Positions 47,441-60,404 are shown, counted from the first letter of the stretch. The stretch is DNA of 64,000 nt from Parasponia andersonii (GCA_002914805.1 JXTB01000037.1:1220822-1284821), one strand, 5' to 3'. The notes: generated from the sequence alone by a model not told the origin. Numbers and translations are program-made.

Positions 47441-48064
47441 ATTTCACAGCTAATTTAATGAGGCTACCTTTCAACTTATTCTTAAAAATGAAAATTTTCT
47501 TCAAAATTCAAAACTTTGTGTTTATATTATTTATATTATTATTATTATTATTATTATTAACATATATATACATATAATATACATAAATAGATTAGGTCAT
47601 TGAGCATGCAATGATGAGAAGAAATCATGTTTTATTTATACCTCTCACAGGAAGAGACAATTGGTCCTTGCTGAAGATCGCAAAGATCAAGTGGCCAATA
47701 TAGATAATTGGAACGATTTGACAGAAATAGAAAGGAGAAAAAGATGTGAGAGAGTGCTACTAAGTAAATAAGAGGACTGATAGTTTTTAGGTTTCACAAT
47801 TTGGCCCTAAGATGACCATTGCTTTTAGGAGGTTGGGCCTCTGAGGCCTATTAAACTTTAAAATGTCACAACTACCACTAATTAATTAGAGGAAAGTTGA
47901 ATTCTCAGAAACATATGTGTTAAATTTACAAAAATATTATTAAAAGGTCACAAAAACAAAATTTGAGGGAGACTTGCCCACTCTTGCCGTAACGTCCCTC
48001 TACGCATGTTCTTTCATCTTTGTATTTTGGAGGGAAAAATAATATTGTACACACATTAAAGAGC
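47441..48064. other. Spacer with an ATT microsatellite
   Basis: Contains a TTA/ATT microsatellite (about 47527-47558). No gene is recognised. A GC-richer segment near 47815-47860 (ggttgggcctctgaggcct) could be the outer part of the hAT element but has no visible partner. Confidence 0.4.
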
Positions 48065-48245
48065 GGGACTTGATCGATCCTTCATCTTTGTTGCATTTTG
48101 GACAAGGGCTTTTTTTTTATCCCAAAAAATTCCTTATCTTTTGTTTCCTTTGTTGTTATTTTGTAAAAGATTTTATCAAAGAAAAAGATGCACACGTTTT
48201 TAACAAGACAATATTTGCTCAAGACGGCCCAACTAATTAACATAC
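48065..48245. repeat. Relic resembling the upstream region of MES gene B
   Basis: Aligns with about 61650-61850, upstream of gene B. Shared blocks include tcaaagaaaaagatgc, acaatatttgctcaag and cttaacata/attaacata. It stops where the foldback repeat c begins. No MES coding sequence follows, so it may mark a lost or displaced gene copy. Confidence 0.55.
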
Positions 48246-48395
48246 GAGAAAAGGATATGATTAGGATTCATTTGGGCCCAAATAATTTTTTTTTTGTGAA
48301 TTTTTTTTTTAAAAAATGACTATTTTATGAGTGTCAAGAATGTTTTAACTTATGGTCAAAAGTTTCTTAACTATGAAAAAACTATTATTTATAAC
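48246..48395. mobile_element. Foldback MITE copy c, left half
   Basis: Starts gagaaaaggatatgattagg and continues with gggcccaaataattttt, matching the arm of copy b. It is cut at 48395 by the TG end of gypsy element 3. The other half is at 58540-58687. Confidence 0.65.
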
Positions 48396-50359
48396 TGTCA
48401 CGACCCAAAACCCAGGGTAGTGGTAGAAGGGGAATTTCACTAAGGTGAAAAATTATTTAATTTATTTGAACAATATCTTAGCAGTTTCAGTTTGATAAAA
48501 CAGTCTATTTAAATAAAATATTTGTGATTTCATCTCGTGAATCTCTTCCATAGTTCGTGTACACTATTAAATATAGATCGAATAATAATTGAAAAATAAA
48601 AATAGAGTTCAAGCATTATCATCATCCACAATAAATACAAAAATATCGAAATAGCATATACAAGTTCACAGACTTAATAGAAAGTAATGATCTTGGTTCC
48701 ATGCTAATAAAAAATTCAAACAATCTAAATGCCACAACAATAGCCTTCTACCATTACCAATATAACGAACTATAATCATAAATGATCTCTTAATCCTCTT
48801 AATCACCAAGATGTTACTAAATACCACCTGAAGAAGGAAGGTAGAGATGAGCATAAAATGCCTAGTAGGAAAGCAGTTACCTCGATTCAAAACATATTAG
48901 TAATGGAAAGTTATTGCATGGTTAGTTTAAATCCAAAACATACATATATATAATCCCGGCAATCCATATGTATATGTGTAAACAAAATAATAGGAAAAAC
49001 TATCCAATTCATATGCACATGATACAAATCAACCCATACTCATGAGCTCTCATCTTCTCATCTGTGGAAACCTAGGATGATGGCACTAAGTGTTTCTAAT
49101 AGCCTGCCAGACACCTAAGCCCATACCTGGAGGGGACACCTATGTGAAATTTATCGTGCTCTAATTTTTCAATAAAATAAGCATATTATATTTTATAGAA
49201 AAATGGGTAACATAATGGCCCTATTTTGATATACCCAAAAATAACCTGCACTCTAAAAATTTCTAGAGTAATACAATATATATCATACAATTAAATTCTA
49301 TCACAAATATTCAAATAGTTTTAAAATCACATTTGTCATCATATGTTGCAAAAAAAATAAATTTTATTAAAAAACGATATAAAATAGAGGTAACTAAATT
49401 CTTACCTCATTAGAATAGCGATATCACGCTATTGGATCCCCAAAGTGTCGTTGGACGGTCGCTTGAAAGATCGTGATCCAATTCTAAGCCCTATATCATT
49501 CTTTTGTGAAAAAACAACTTATTAACGGAGCTTTAATTTTACAAATGGACCTTTTTACAGAATTTCTAGCATTCAAAATAGCTAAGTTAGATATATTATT
49601 TATCCAATTCAGGTCTGCACCCAAATTGGACCGATGGCACATAAAACGAGGTAAATATTAGTCGTCCGATTTCATTTTTTGTGTTGATCATCAAACATAG
49701 TCAATATATATATATATATATATATCAATCTTCTTTATTTTTTGAGTACATTCCAAAAATAACATCAAAAACATAATCCAACAATTTTATCAAAAAGTCA
49801 AATCTTAAATCTCAAAGATTAAACTACTCAACGACGACAACTTTTGTTCTGGGCAAAATAGAGTCACGAAGTAGATACCTAGAGATTCTTCTCAAAGATA
49901 TGAATCTATCAAGCCCAATAACACCCATTGAAATGGTCCAAAATGACACCGAAAATTCAATAAGCTCCGTGGCAAAAAATAGCATTTTCAGTTAACAACA
50001 GCTCTTGGTGGCACAGGACCAGTGCTATGATCTTTATGGTTGCATAGTGAAGCTCCGCCGAGGGTTGGGGTTGCTCGATGATGGCTAGGCAAGCTTTGGC
50101 AGCCGTTCCATCTTCTTCGTTGTTGCTTCGACCGAGAAAGAAAGGGGAAGTCGTGGGGAAAAAATAGGCAAACCCATGTGGGTTTGCATGGGACTATGTA
50201 GTTTTTCCCAAAATTAGAAAATAGTCCCCTAACTTTCAAATTCTTTCAATTTAGTCTTTACAGAAATTACACTGTAGCCTCTGTATCTTAAAACTTTTGC
50301 AACTTAGTCTGAAATCAACAATATGACCATTTTGCTCTTTGAAAATCTAGGATTTTACA
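48396..50359 (-). repeat. 3' LTR of gypsy element 3
   Basis: About 1.96 kb, matching the right LTR. Immediately right of it the minus strand reads a GGGACGAAATTCC stretch and a degraded purine tract (aacgagtggataa), the usual end of the internal region in this type of element. Confidence 0.9.
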
Positions 50360-50585
50360 TTATCCACTCGTTATAGGAATTTCGTCCCGAAATTCAAATA
50401 CAAGTCAAGGTTTACATCACAATACAACTTCTAATTGAAAGTTAAACAAATGAGGATACTTCTTGTACATTTGTGTCTCGAGTTTTCAAGTAGCCCCATC
50501 TTTCTTATGATGTCCTTAAAGTACCTTGATCAATGATATCTCTCTGTTCGAAGCACCTTTAATCTCTTGCCAGTAAGCGAATATG

Positions 50586-50982
50586 CTACTCTTTATAAGA
50601 CACATTTTCTTGGATCAATACATGCATGTACTGAATAACATGATATGGGTCCAGTGTGTACTTCTTTAATATCGTCACATAGAACACATTATGCACATGA
50701 CCCAACTGTATAAGTAGATTCAAGTGATACACCACTAGTTTAATTCTCTTAGTGATCTCAAAGAGAACAATATATCTTGGAGCAAGTTTATTTTTAACTT
50801 CAAATCTTGTAACACTATGCCTTGGAGTCACTTTCAAGAATATAGAATCATTAACATCGAACTTTATCTCATACCTCTTAGGGTTAACATAACTCTTTCG
50901 ATGACTTTAAATCTTCTTGAGCCTTTCTTGGATGTCCTTGTTCTTCTCAGTAGTCTCCTCAATCAAGTCAGGTCTAAGAGTA
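50586..50982 (-). pseudogene. Integrase C-terminal remnant of gypsy element 3
   Basis: Read on the minus strand: RPDLIEETTEKNKDIQERL, then FLKVTPRHSV, then KLAPRYIVLFEITKRI. It is the normal C-terminal integrase segment with a stop near 50910. It repeats the RPDLI segment already present at the other side of the 1.4 kb insert. Confidence 0.8.
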
Positions 50983-52390
50983 ATAATGAACGTCTAATTG
51001 TATACTTTTATTATAGAATTATATTATCATTATATACTTAGAGTTTCATTAAATTCCCTAATTTAAAGCACTTTTATAGATATAGGCATAGAAGCAAGAG
51101 TTACCCCTAATTTATGCTAAATGTTTGTTTTTGCACAAGTTTTGTAAAATGGGTACAGATTCTAAACCACATAGGAGATTGATCCAATTATTAAACCCAT
51201 GGATTCTAGACTTAATTCTTCACTAAACTCATTTTACAAGATCTGCTCACATTATTTCAAATAAGTTTCAAATGGACAATATTTCAAATTAGATTGTATT
51301 CACGTTCAGCCCAATATCCTTTAATATTTGGCTCATTCTTGCCTCAATACGATCTCAAATTGAGTGATTCTTGATACTATGGACGCTTAATAAAAAGATC
51401 TAGGTGATTTATTCTTTAAGAAAATTCTAAAGAAGCATATATTAGGGTATCAAATCTTTCAAATGATACGATCAACAACTAATTTTGACTCAACATAACC
51501 TCTATTCATTATTTTTTCTCTAAGTCATGAAATACATTCTAATAGATACACTTTTGGTAGCATACGACTCTTAAGTATAAAGCTTCATTTTCTCTTATTT
51601 GATTAAGATCATTTTAGTCCAAATTCATGGAGTTCCAAATGCATATTTGGGAGGGAATGAATCTGTGAAAATAAATTGCCAACTTGCACTTATCTTAAAC
51701 CTATAAATTTTGACTTTGTATCTTCAAGTTTTCCCATAAATAGATGCTTAAGCTAGGCATAGGAAGCATCTTGGTTTGAAATTAAGATCACTCTCTTTTG
51801 TTCTTCTCTTATTATTCATATTGTTATAATCTTGTTTTACCTTCAAAATAGTAGGAGTTTTATTTTTAAAGCTATGTTCATATTGTGTCCATATTTATTG
51901 TTCTTCTTCATCATATTTATTTAATCTTACATATTGCTAAGGTGAAAAAGTAAATCTCTTAGGGAAAAGAAAGATATAATCTAAATTCTATGTAGACTTC
52001 ATTGTTTATGTCCTTTAATTATTGTTATATATGTGCTACTTAATTTTTTTAATCAATCTTAATTCTCTCCTTGTTAAGTGGTGGGTTTTGACTTATTGTA
52101 GTCAATCTTTGACGCAACAAATGCTTAATTTATTTTATACCAATTGTGCTAGAAAGGAATTTTGATTTATTGTCAACATAAGGTGGCACCATGAATGCTT
52201 GACCACATTTGTAAGTATTAGTATTATCAAAGAAGGTAATTAAGAAAACTAATCTAATCACATAAATAATTAATAATACACCTTTAATGATAAATTCTCC
52301 GATTGGAACTTTCATTGTGTGTAGATTCCAATTGAGTGATAAAAGAGCTTGACTAGTTCAAATTAATAAAGTCTTTGATCTTCTAAGTAC
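50983..52390. mobile_element. 1.4 kb insert of unknown type inside gypsy element 3
   Basis: It interrupts integrase and is flanked by direct repeats of 29 bases with two mismatches (50954-50982 and 52391-52419). The interior is AT-rich, with a cccataaatagatgc stretch near 51735 resembling a retroelement promoter. A 61-codon minus-strand frame (52315-52130) matches nothing I know. I see neither terminal inverted repeats nor a poly(A) end, so the class is undecided. Confidence 0.6.
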
Positions 52391-53280
52391 TCTCCTTAAT
52401 CAAATCAGGTCTAAGAGTAGCATGTTCTTTAGGTTCTGCCCAACACAAAGGCAATCTACACAACCTTCCATATATCACCTTATATGGAGCCATACCCACA
52501 CTGGTCTGATAACTGTTATTGTAAGTAAATTCTACCAAAGAAAGATGATCATCCCAATTTCCACTAAAGTCCAGTATGTAACAATGTAGCATATCCTCAA
52601 GAATCTGAATGGTCTTTTCAAATTGGCTATCTGTCTCAAGATAGTGAACTGTACTGATATCTAACTCCATACTAAATGCTTTCTGCAAGGCTTTCCAAAC
52701 TTTAGAAGTAAACGCTGGATCTTTGTTAGAAACTATACTTGAAAACATACCATGTAAGTGTATGATGCTCTCCGCATATAGTTTACTAAGCTTAGTGAGT
52801 GAGTAGTCAATCTAGATCAGTATAATGTGAGCACACTTCGTCAACCAATCGATTATCACCTAGACTGCATCGTTCTTCCTCAAGGTCTTTGGCAGATTAG
52901 CCACAAAATCTATTGTGATCTTGTCCTACTTCCATTCTGGATGGGTAACAGCTAAAGTGACCTAGCTAGCCTCTGATGCTCAACCTTGATTTATTAACAA
53001 GTCAAACACTTAGTTACAAAAATAGTCATATCCTTCTTCATATCTTTCTACCAAAACTGTCTCTTCAAGTCTTAGTACACCTTAATACTATCTGGATAAA
53101 CTGCAAAATCTTGATTTGTGAGCCTCAGTTAGAATTATTTCTCGAAAATTAGGATCATTAGTTATAGCCAACTTCCCATTGAAAAGCAAAAACCTTCCCT
53201 ATTTGTGCTCTAACCGTCTAATTGTTCAATATTCTGAAGCTGGTTCTAGATTGTCCTCAACTCCTGATCTTGCCACTGAC
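52391..53280 (-). pseudogene. Integrase core remnant of gypsy element 3
   Basis: The frame 52748-52383 reads IVSNKDPAFTSKVWKALQKA, then EKTIQILEDMLHCYI, then WDDHLSLVEFTYNNSYQ. The second Asp and the Glu of the triad are present. Zinc-binding and first-strand pieces lie between 52760 and 53280 in broken frames. Confidence 0.82.
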
Positions 53281-53284
53281 TCTT

Positions 53285-54747
53285 CTAGATAATTTGGAGA
53301 AGTGATGGTGAAATCACATTATTATTCAAGAAAGCAACTCCTTTATGCTCAAAGTACTGCAAGTTGTAGTCATCAATCGCAACTGAGTTTTTCCAATCTT
53401 CAAACATCAGTGTAGCTAGTACACCATGAGATTTTTTACTCAGTGCATCAGCTACTACATTGGCCCTACCAAGGTAATACCATGGATCGAAGTCATAATT
53501 CTCCATATACTCAACCCATCTTTGCTGTCTCAAGTTCAAATCATTCTGAGTGAAGAGGTACTTCAAACTCTTGTGATCAGAGAGTATGTCGAACTTCACA
53601 CCATACAAGTAATATCTCCAAATCTTCAGTGCAAAGATCATTAGTTATAAGCTCTAGATCATGGATGGGATAGTTCCTCTCATATGGCTTCAACTGATGA
53701 GAAGTATAAGCCATAACTCGACTATTCTACATCAAAACACATCCCAAACCCATTTTTGAAGCATCGATATAGACCACATAAGACTCATTACTATCAGGAA
53801 TAGTAAGAACTAGTGCAGTCATCAAACTACTTTTCAGTATGATAAAAGCTTCTTCACTTTCGTGATCCCAAACAAACCTAACATCCTTCCTAGTCAACTT
53901 GGTCAAAGGCAAAGAAATTTTCAAGAAATCTTGTTCAAAATGACAGTAGTAGCCTGCCAAACCGAGAAAACTTCGTACCTCTATCACATTTCTCAGTCTT
54001 TTCCACTCTAGAACAACTTCTATCTTAGTAGGATCAACTTAAATACCACCATGAGAAATCACATAACCCAAAAATTTCACTTCTGACATCCAAAAGTCAC
54101 ACTTTGATTTCTTGGTGAATAACTGATGATCTCTCAAGGTCTCAAGTATTATCCCTAGATGTTCGGCATGCTCTTCTCGAGTCTTGGAATACACCAGGAT
54201 GTCATTGATAAACGCAACCATAAAATGATCCAAAAACGGCCTAAAGCCCCGATTCATGAGATCCATAAAGGCTGCAGAGGCATTCATCAAACCAAATGAT
54301 ATCACTAAAAACTCAAAGTGACCATATCGAGTTCTAAATGTTATCTTAGGTATATCATCCTCTCTTATTTTCAACTGAAGATAATTGGATCTCAAATCAA
54401 TCTTGGAGAAGAATCTTTGTACCACCGAGTTGGTCAAACAACTAATCTATCCTTGGTAAAGGATATTTGTTCTTCATTGTCAACTGATTCAACTTCTTAT
54501 AATCTACACAAAGTCTTAACGAACTAATAGCTTTCTTTGCAAACAAGGCAGAAGCACTCTAAGGAAAAGTGCTACTACGAATGAACATTTTGAAAATCAG
54601 ATCATCTAACTGTTCTCTCAATTCTTCCATCTCTGTAGGCACCATTTGATAGGATGGAATAGAAAATAACCGTGTTCTAGGAACTAGTTCAATATAGAAC
54701 TCGATCTCCCTATCTAGTTGTAACCTTAGTAAGTCTTCAGAAAACAT
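53285..54747 (-). pseudogene. Reverse transcriptase and RNase H remnant of gypsy element 3
   Basis: Reverse transcriptase runs from SYQMVPTEMEELREQL (54650) through [16 protein letters not shown]. The catalytic box at 54201-54212 reads FIND, so the first catalytic Asp is replaced by Asn. RNase H begins with [12 protein letters not shown] (53760-53800) and continues through [19 protein letters not shown] (53641-53285). Short frameshifts separate the pieces. Confidence 0.88.
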
Positions 54748-54849
54748 CTCCTAATACTCATACACTACTGGAATCCATAGGTCTTGATCGCCTATCCTCA
54801 CCTCGCCGTCAATGGCAAATAAGTTCTCATAATACTCGAGTTTCTTCCT

Positions 54850-55230
54850 TCAACCTATGCATACTATTAAAACTAGACTAAGCTTCGACGAACTTATTCT
54901 AGCTTGATAGATAAAGGGAAAAAAAGTAACTCGCTTCATATGATAGTCCATAACAACTCGGTACTTAGACAACCAATCTATACTAAGTATTATATCATGT
55001 TGTCCCATCGGTAATACAATCAAATCAGCAAGCAACTTTCTTTCACAAACCTAACTCGACAAGACTTACACATTCTAAACACATCAACTACTCTTCCTAT
55101 AGGTGTATCCAATGTCAATACATAATCCAATCCTAAAAATTCTAACCCCAATAGTTGAGAAAATAATAAAGATATGAATTAATGAGATGCACCAATATCA
55201 AACATAACATGCACCTAAGAGTGTGAAATA
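54850..55230 (-). pseudogene. Protease remnant of gypsy element 3
   Basis: The active-site region reads VMFDIGASH followed by a stop. Ile replaces Thr in the Asp-Thr-Gly triplet (55191-55199). The downstream frame 55035-54850 (LADLIVLPMGQHDIILSIDW) is the typical C-terminal half of these proteases. Confidence 0.8.
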
Positions 55231-55309
55231 AGAATCATATCATTAACAACACCTCGGTCGATGTGATCCTGAGTGTCGTCAGCTCTAGTAAAAGTATAGG
55301 CTTAGCCAG

Positions 55310-56457
55310 TCACCTTCCATATCCCCTTGTTGCTTCTCCCCTTACTAGGATGACAACTGCTAGATCCTGGACCTCTACTACCATACCCACACCCATCTTG
55401 ACTCCCTGAGGCATGAGAAGTCTAAATATTCTGAGTATAACCTTGAGGGTAGTACTAATGCTAATAAGACTGAGGGGAAGTAAAAGTCTGCAAAACACCA
55501 TGTGACTGTTGTGGCCTTTCCTGGGTGTTCTGATAAGAAACAGAACATAACTGGCTATTATAAGAAATAGGAGATTTCTACAGATGATTAGGACATTCCT
55601 TCTTTCTATGACCAGACTGGCCACAAGCAAAATATCCTCCATATGAGCTAACTCTACCTCTCCCCAAAGAACCATTATTGTTCAAGCTTCCACTGTTCGG
55701 GATACTTTAGGCCGACCACTGTCCTTAGTTCCTTCTGGTGACTTTTCTGTCGCTACTTACACACTGGTTCCTTCTAGAATCAAATCCCTCTTCGATAGCT
55801 CTTGCCCACTGGGCAGCCACTATAATCTCAGGAAGAGTATGGAAAGTTTGAGTGCCAATTCTATTAAAAATATTCTGATTCAAATGACTTTGAAACTTGA
55901 CAATTCGATACTTCTCACTCATACTCGGTCTAGGAGCAACACTGGCCAACTTAGTGAACTCTATTAGGTACTCATTCACGATTCTACTACCTTAAATCAA
56001 AGTCCCAAATCAACTAACCACTTCATCCTGTTGGACCTTATTAGCATATTGGGCCTTAAAAATCCTTTCAAATTCTTCCCAAGTTAGACCTACCATATCT
56101 TACATCCATTCTACTATCTCCCACTAGCGAATGGCACTCCTCATCAAACGGGTAACATCAAACACTACCTAAAATGCCAACGGAGTACCAAGGGCCCGAA
56201 AATACCTCTCTATCTTGTGCAACTAAGCAATTATAGTGAGAACTACTAGTCTTCCATCAAAGAACCCTAGCTAGAGACGTATGAACTGCTGGAGATCAGA
56301 CTGATCCAACTAAGATTCCCATAGAGCTAGAGACTAAAAGTCTAGATTATTCATCTAGGAGAATTCATAAATACATTGCCTTAATTAAATGAGTGAAATC
56401 TGGATGAGGAGGAGGTTCGGTACCCGACTGGTGCCTCGAAACTTTGCTTGGAGCCAT
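55310..56457 (-). pseudogene. Gag remnant of gypsy element 3
   Basis: A probable start at 56457 reads MAPSKVSRHQSGTEPP. The Gag core is open at 55979-55725 (NEYLIEFTKLASVAP, then FHTLPEIIVAAQWA). The zinc knuckle near 55575-55630 reads YFACGQSGHRKKECP, with Tyr in place of the first metal-binding Cys. Confidence 0.82.
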
Positions 56458-56570
56458 CCTTAAGAGTCTGAAATAATATGCCAAGATGTTAGTAAGATGA
56501 TGATACATGCTTTTTATAAAAATAAATTCAATCTAGTTTAATAATGATACGTTCGAGCTGTTAAACTCAA

Positions 56571-56582
56571 ACTCTGATACCA
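56571..56582 (-). other. Primer binding site of gypsy element 3
   Basis: The minus strand reads TGGTATCAGAGT, one base from the usual tRNA-Met site, seven bases inside the 5' LTR. Confidence 0.88.
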
Positions 56583-56589
56583 TAATTTT

Positions 56590-58539
56590 TGTCACGACCC
56601 AAAACCCGAGCTAATGGCAGAAGGGGAACTTTACTAAGATGAGAAATTTCTTGATTATTTGAAAAATATCTTAAAAGATTTAGTTTTATAAAATAGTCCA
56701 TTTAAATAAAATATTTATGATTGTATCTTGTGAACAAAATATTTATAATTGTATCTTGTGAACCTTTCACAATTCGTATACACTATTAAATATAGATCGA
56801 ATAATAATTAAAAAAATACATGGTTCAAAAACAAAGTTCAAGCATCATCATCATCATCCACAATGAATATTAAAAAAAATTGAAATGGCATACATAAATT
56901 CACAAACTTAATAGAAAGCAGTAATCTTGGTTCAATGCTAATACAAAATCCAAACACTCTAAACGCCACAATAACAGGCTCTAAGCATTACCAAGATAAT
57001 GTGTTACAATCACAAATAGCCTCTTAATCCTCTTGATCACCAAAATCGCACTAAGCACCACCTGAGAAAGGAGGATAGGAGGTGAGCATAAAATGTCCAG
57101 TAGGAAAGTAGTTATCTCGATTGAAAATATATTAGTAATGGAAAGTTCCTCATGGTCAATTTAAATCCAAAACATACATATATATAATCCAAACCCACAA
57201 TCCATATGTATATGTGTAAATAAAACAGTAGGTAAAACTATCCAATTCATATGCACATGACATAAATTAACCTATATCCATGAGTTCTCATCCTCTTATA
57301 TGTGAAAATCCAGGATGATGGCACTAAGTATACTTAGTAGCCTACCTGAAACTTAAGTTCATACCCAGAGGAGACACCCATATTTCGCTTACCAAACAAG
57401 GATGGACAATTGAATTGCATACACCTGCCAAATGAGAAGGTAATTAGAAGAAATAAACCCATCACAGATTTACATACTCTACACTGATGGTGGGGCATGT
57501 AGCGCCACACTGTAAGCGCATGATACTTACATGGTACTCATGTATGATCCTATGACACGTGCAATACAGAACTAAAATGTGAAACATATTGTATTCTGAT
57601 TTTTCAATAAAATAAGCATATTAGGTTTTATAGAAAAACAGACAGCATAACAACCCTATTTTGATATACCCAAAAACACTCAGAAATATTCTAGAGAAAT
57701 ACAAGATATATCATACATTCAAATTCCATTACAGATATTAAATAGTTCTAAAATCACATTTGTCATCATGTATTGCAGAAAATAAGTTTTATTCAAAATG
57801 GTATAAAACATAAGTAATTAAACCCATACCTCATTAGAATAGCGATACCATACTATTGGATGCTCAACATATTATTGGACGATCGCTCAGAGAGTCGGGA
57901 ACTAATTCTAAGCCCTCGATCATTTTCTTGTGAAAAGCTAACTTCTCAATAGACCTTCAATTCCACAAACGGACATTTCACTGAATTTCTAGCACCAAAA
58001 TAAATAGGGTAGACATATAATTCATCCAATTTGGGTCTAGGCCCACATCAAAATAATGGCACACAAAACGAGGTAAATATCAGCAATCTGATTTTATTTT
58101 TTATATCGGTCACTAAATATAGTCAATATATATCAATTTTCTCTATTTTCCGAGTAAATTCCAAAAATGACATCAAAAACACAATCCAATGATCCGATCA
58201 AAAAGTCAAATCTTAAATCTCAAAGCTTAAACTACTCAACAATGGCAACTTTTGATCCAGACAAAATAGAGCCATGAAATAGATATCTGAAGATTTCTCT
58301 CGACGATACGAATCCAAGAACCAAAGAATACCCCTTGAAAAAGTCCTAACATGGGATTATGCAATTTTAAACAAAATTTCAAAATAGTCTCACAACTTTC
58401 AAATCCTTTCAATTTAGTCCGCATAGAAATTGCACTATAGTCCTCGCATCTTAAAATTTTTGCAACTTAATCCCTCCATTATTAAATCCAAAAATTAACA
58501 AAATGGCCATTTTTCCCTTTGAAAATCTGGTATTTTACA
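56590..58539 (-). repeat. 5' LTR of gypsy element 3
   Basis: About 1.95 kb with TG...CA ends. It carries a private 28-base tandem duplication (56708-56735 and 56736-56763, one mismatch) absent from the other LTR. Confidence 0.9.
56708..56763. repeat. 28-base tandem duplication in the 5' LTR of gypsy element 3
   Basis: Two adjacent copies of aaaatatttatRattgtatc plus eight more bases, with one difference. The 3' LTR has a single copy at the matching place, so this arose after insertion. Confidence 0.8.
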
Positions 58540-58687
58540 ATAATTTTTTAGGAGTTTTTGGTTGTCACGAAGTTTTTGATTATATGTGAAAGTTGTTTTG
58601 ACATTCTTAAATATATCATTTTTGAAAAAAAAAAAATTCAAAAGAAATCATTTTGACCCAAATTATTCTTAACAATGTCATTTTCTC
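58540..58687. mobile_element. Foldback MITE copy c, right half
   Basis: Ends tgtcattttctc; its reverse complement gagaaaatgacattgttaag pairs with the start of the left half. Joined conceptually to 48246-48395 it forms one foldback unit of about 290 bases. Confidence 0.65.
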
Positions 58688-59803
58688 TTAGGGTTGTGAA
58701 AAATTCGTAAGTGCACGATGACCCTTGCTAAGATTGATTAATTAAAATTTCCTACTAAGGAAATTAAATTAACCCTAATTCGAGTGTACAGGTAGTACGG
58801 AGTACTAGATCTGACTGCCTGACAAAAGACAAGTTGCAGATGACTGGCGCGGGCCCACTTGTCTACTACTCCTAGCCGCACCAATCTCCTTTCCCGCATG
58901 TGAACGACACGTGCTCCTAAAATGCGCTCAATGTTGATCTAACAGTTGAAATTCGTGCTTGGCTTCTCTTTTTTACTCGCGCCAGTGAGCTTCACTTTAA
59001 CCTCCTTTTTTTTCCCAAGGAAAATAAAAGAATTTCGGTTTATCTTCATTCAACACCTAAATAAAACAAAATTCAAATTAAATTAGACCTAAATCAAATA
59101 AACTTTCCTAATTAAATAAAATAAAACCAAATGAAAGTAAAATAAAATAAAATAACTTAAATTATTTAAAATCAAAACTAAAATTACATAAAATACTTAT
59201 TTTAAGTGAATAAAAGAGCACAAATTCCTCAATTTTATAGAGTTATCAATTAGTTTTTGGGATAATATCATAATTATATGTACAATGTAAACCTTGCATT
59301 TTATATATTATAAATATTAACCCAATAAAAAAAAAGAATAATAATTAATAATAACAAAAAATTATGTAAATTTTTTAAAGGGAAAAAATCACTCGTTCCC
59401 CACGAGTCCAGACTTCTTCCTCCCGAATCTTCATCTTCCTTAACACGACAAACCAATATAACAAGATTTCATATAAAATCCTTTCGTCAATTAAACAATT
59501 AATTACAATAATTAAGCAACCCAATAAAAAGCAAAGAGTAATACTAAGTACACTAAAAATTTATATCAAAAATGATAAAACATCCATTTAGTGTGAGCTC
59601 CCTTTAAATAAAATAATAGTTAAAATTGAGAACATATTATTGATATAAGCTTTTTGTGCAGTTTTTAGTGTTCCACTCGTTGCTCAAGAATAAAAAATCC
59701 AACAAAAAAAATTCCATCTCTCGGGGAGAGAGAGAAAGCTCAAAACTAGAATATTGTACCTATTAACTCACCAATTAGATCTAAAATCAGCGATAGAAAG
59801 AAG

Positions 59804-59838
<35 letters not shown>

Positions 59839-60404
59839 AAAAGAGTCTTGTAGAGACGTAAATCAATTCATCAAATTGTTGCGGAGAGTGGGTTTGAGAG
59901 ACGAAGAAGTGGTCGCGATGAAGATCGACTCTTCCTTCTCCTTTATTATTATGGGTGTTGTGCATACATATTATATACTTTACTTTGGATCTGGATATTT
60001 TGTAGATACTCCATGACATTGGTTGTGCTGTCTGGTTCACGGTGTGACGATGAGCGGTGATGACGTTTTTGATGCCAAGGAGACAGAGCGAAGACAAACG
60101 ACGGCGAGGAGACACGGTGACAACGTACAACCATGATGAATAGCTACAAGTGAAACCCAGCACAGAGACGAAGAGCTGGAAAAATATCGCGTCTTTTCTC
60201 TTATGTGGGTGGGTCAGTCTTTTAGATATTGGGTGATATGAAATCATTTATTTTGCTGGATTTCATTTTAACCCTGAGCAAGGGGACGTGTGTGTAAAGG
60301 GATGTGATTCCCTGAGCGATCACTTTACTGCGTGTTAAAAAGCCATAGGAATATATCAAAATACCCATTTTATCTAAAGATTACTTTATACTAAATAGCC
60401 TTTT
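58688..60404. other. Spacer without a recognised gene
   Basis: Bases 58780-58970 are GC-richer and look like unique sequence. 59030-59700 is AT-rich. A run of 33 A lies at 59804-59836. A 159-codon minus-strand frame (60247-59768) runs through that A run as a poly-Phe stretch and shows no domain I recognise, so I do not call it a gene. The CT/GA-rich segments around 59840-60130 could be the edge of an old LTR. Confidence 0.4.

Larger units (their letters stand above)
48396..58539 (-). mobile_element. Gypsy element 3: Ty3/gypsy LTR retrotransposon
   Basis: Complete in outline: LTRs 48396-50359 and 56590-58539 (TGTCACGACCC...ATTTTACA), primer site 56571-56582, and gag, protease, reverse transcriptase, RNase H and integrase in order on the minus strand. 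The flanks ataac (48391-48395) and ataat (58540-58544) are a target duplication with one change. A 1.4 kb foreign insert splits integrase. Stops, frameshifts and lost catalytic residues make it inactive. Sequence style matches gypsy element 1, so both probably belong to one Tekay/Del-like lineage (inference). Confidence 0.92.

Noticed and set aside
59768..60247. 159-codon minus-strand frame
   Set aside because: It ends in a poly-Phe run from the A33 tract and has no recognisable domain; it is probably chance.
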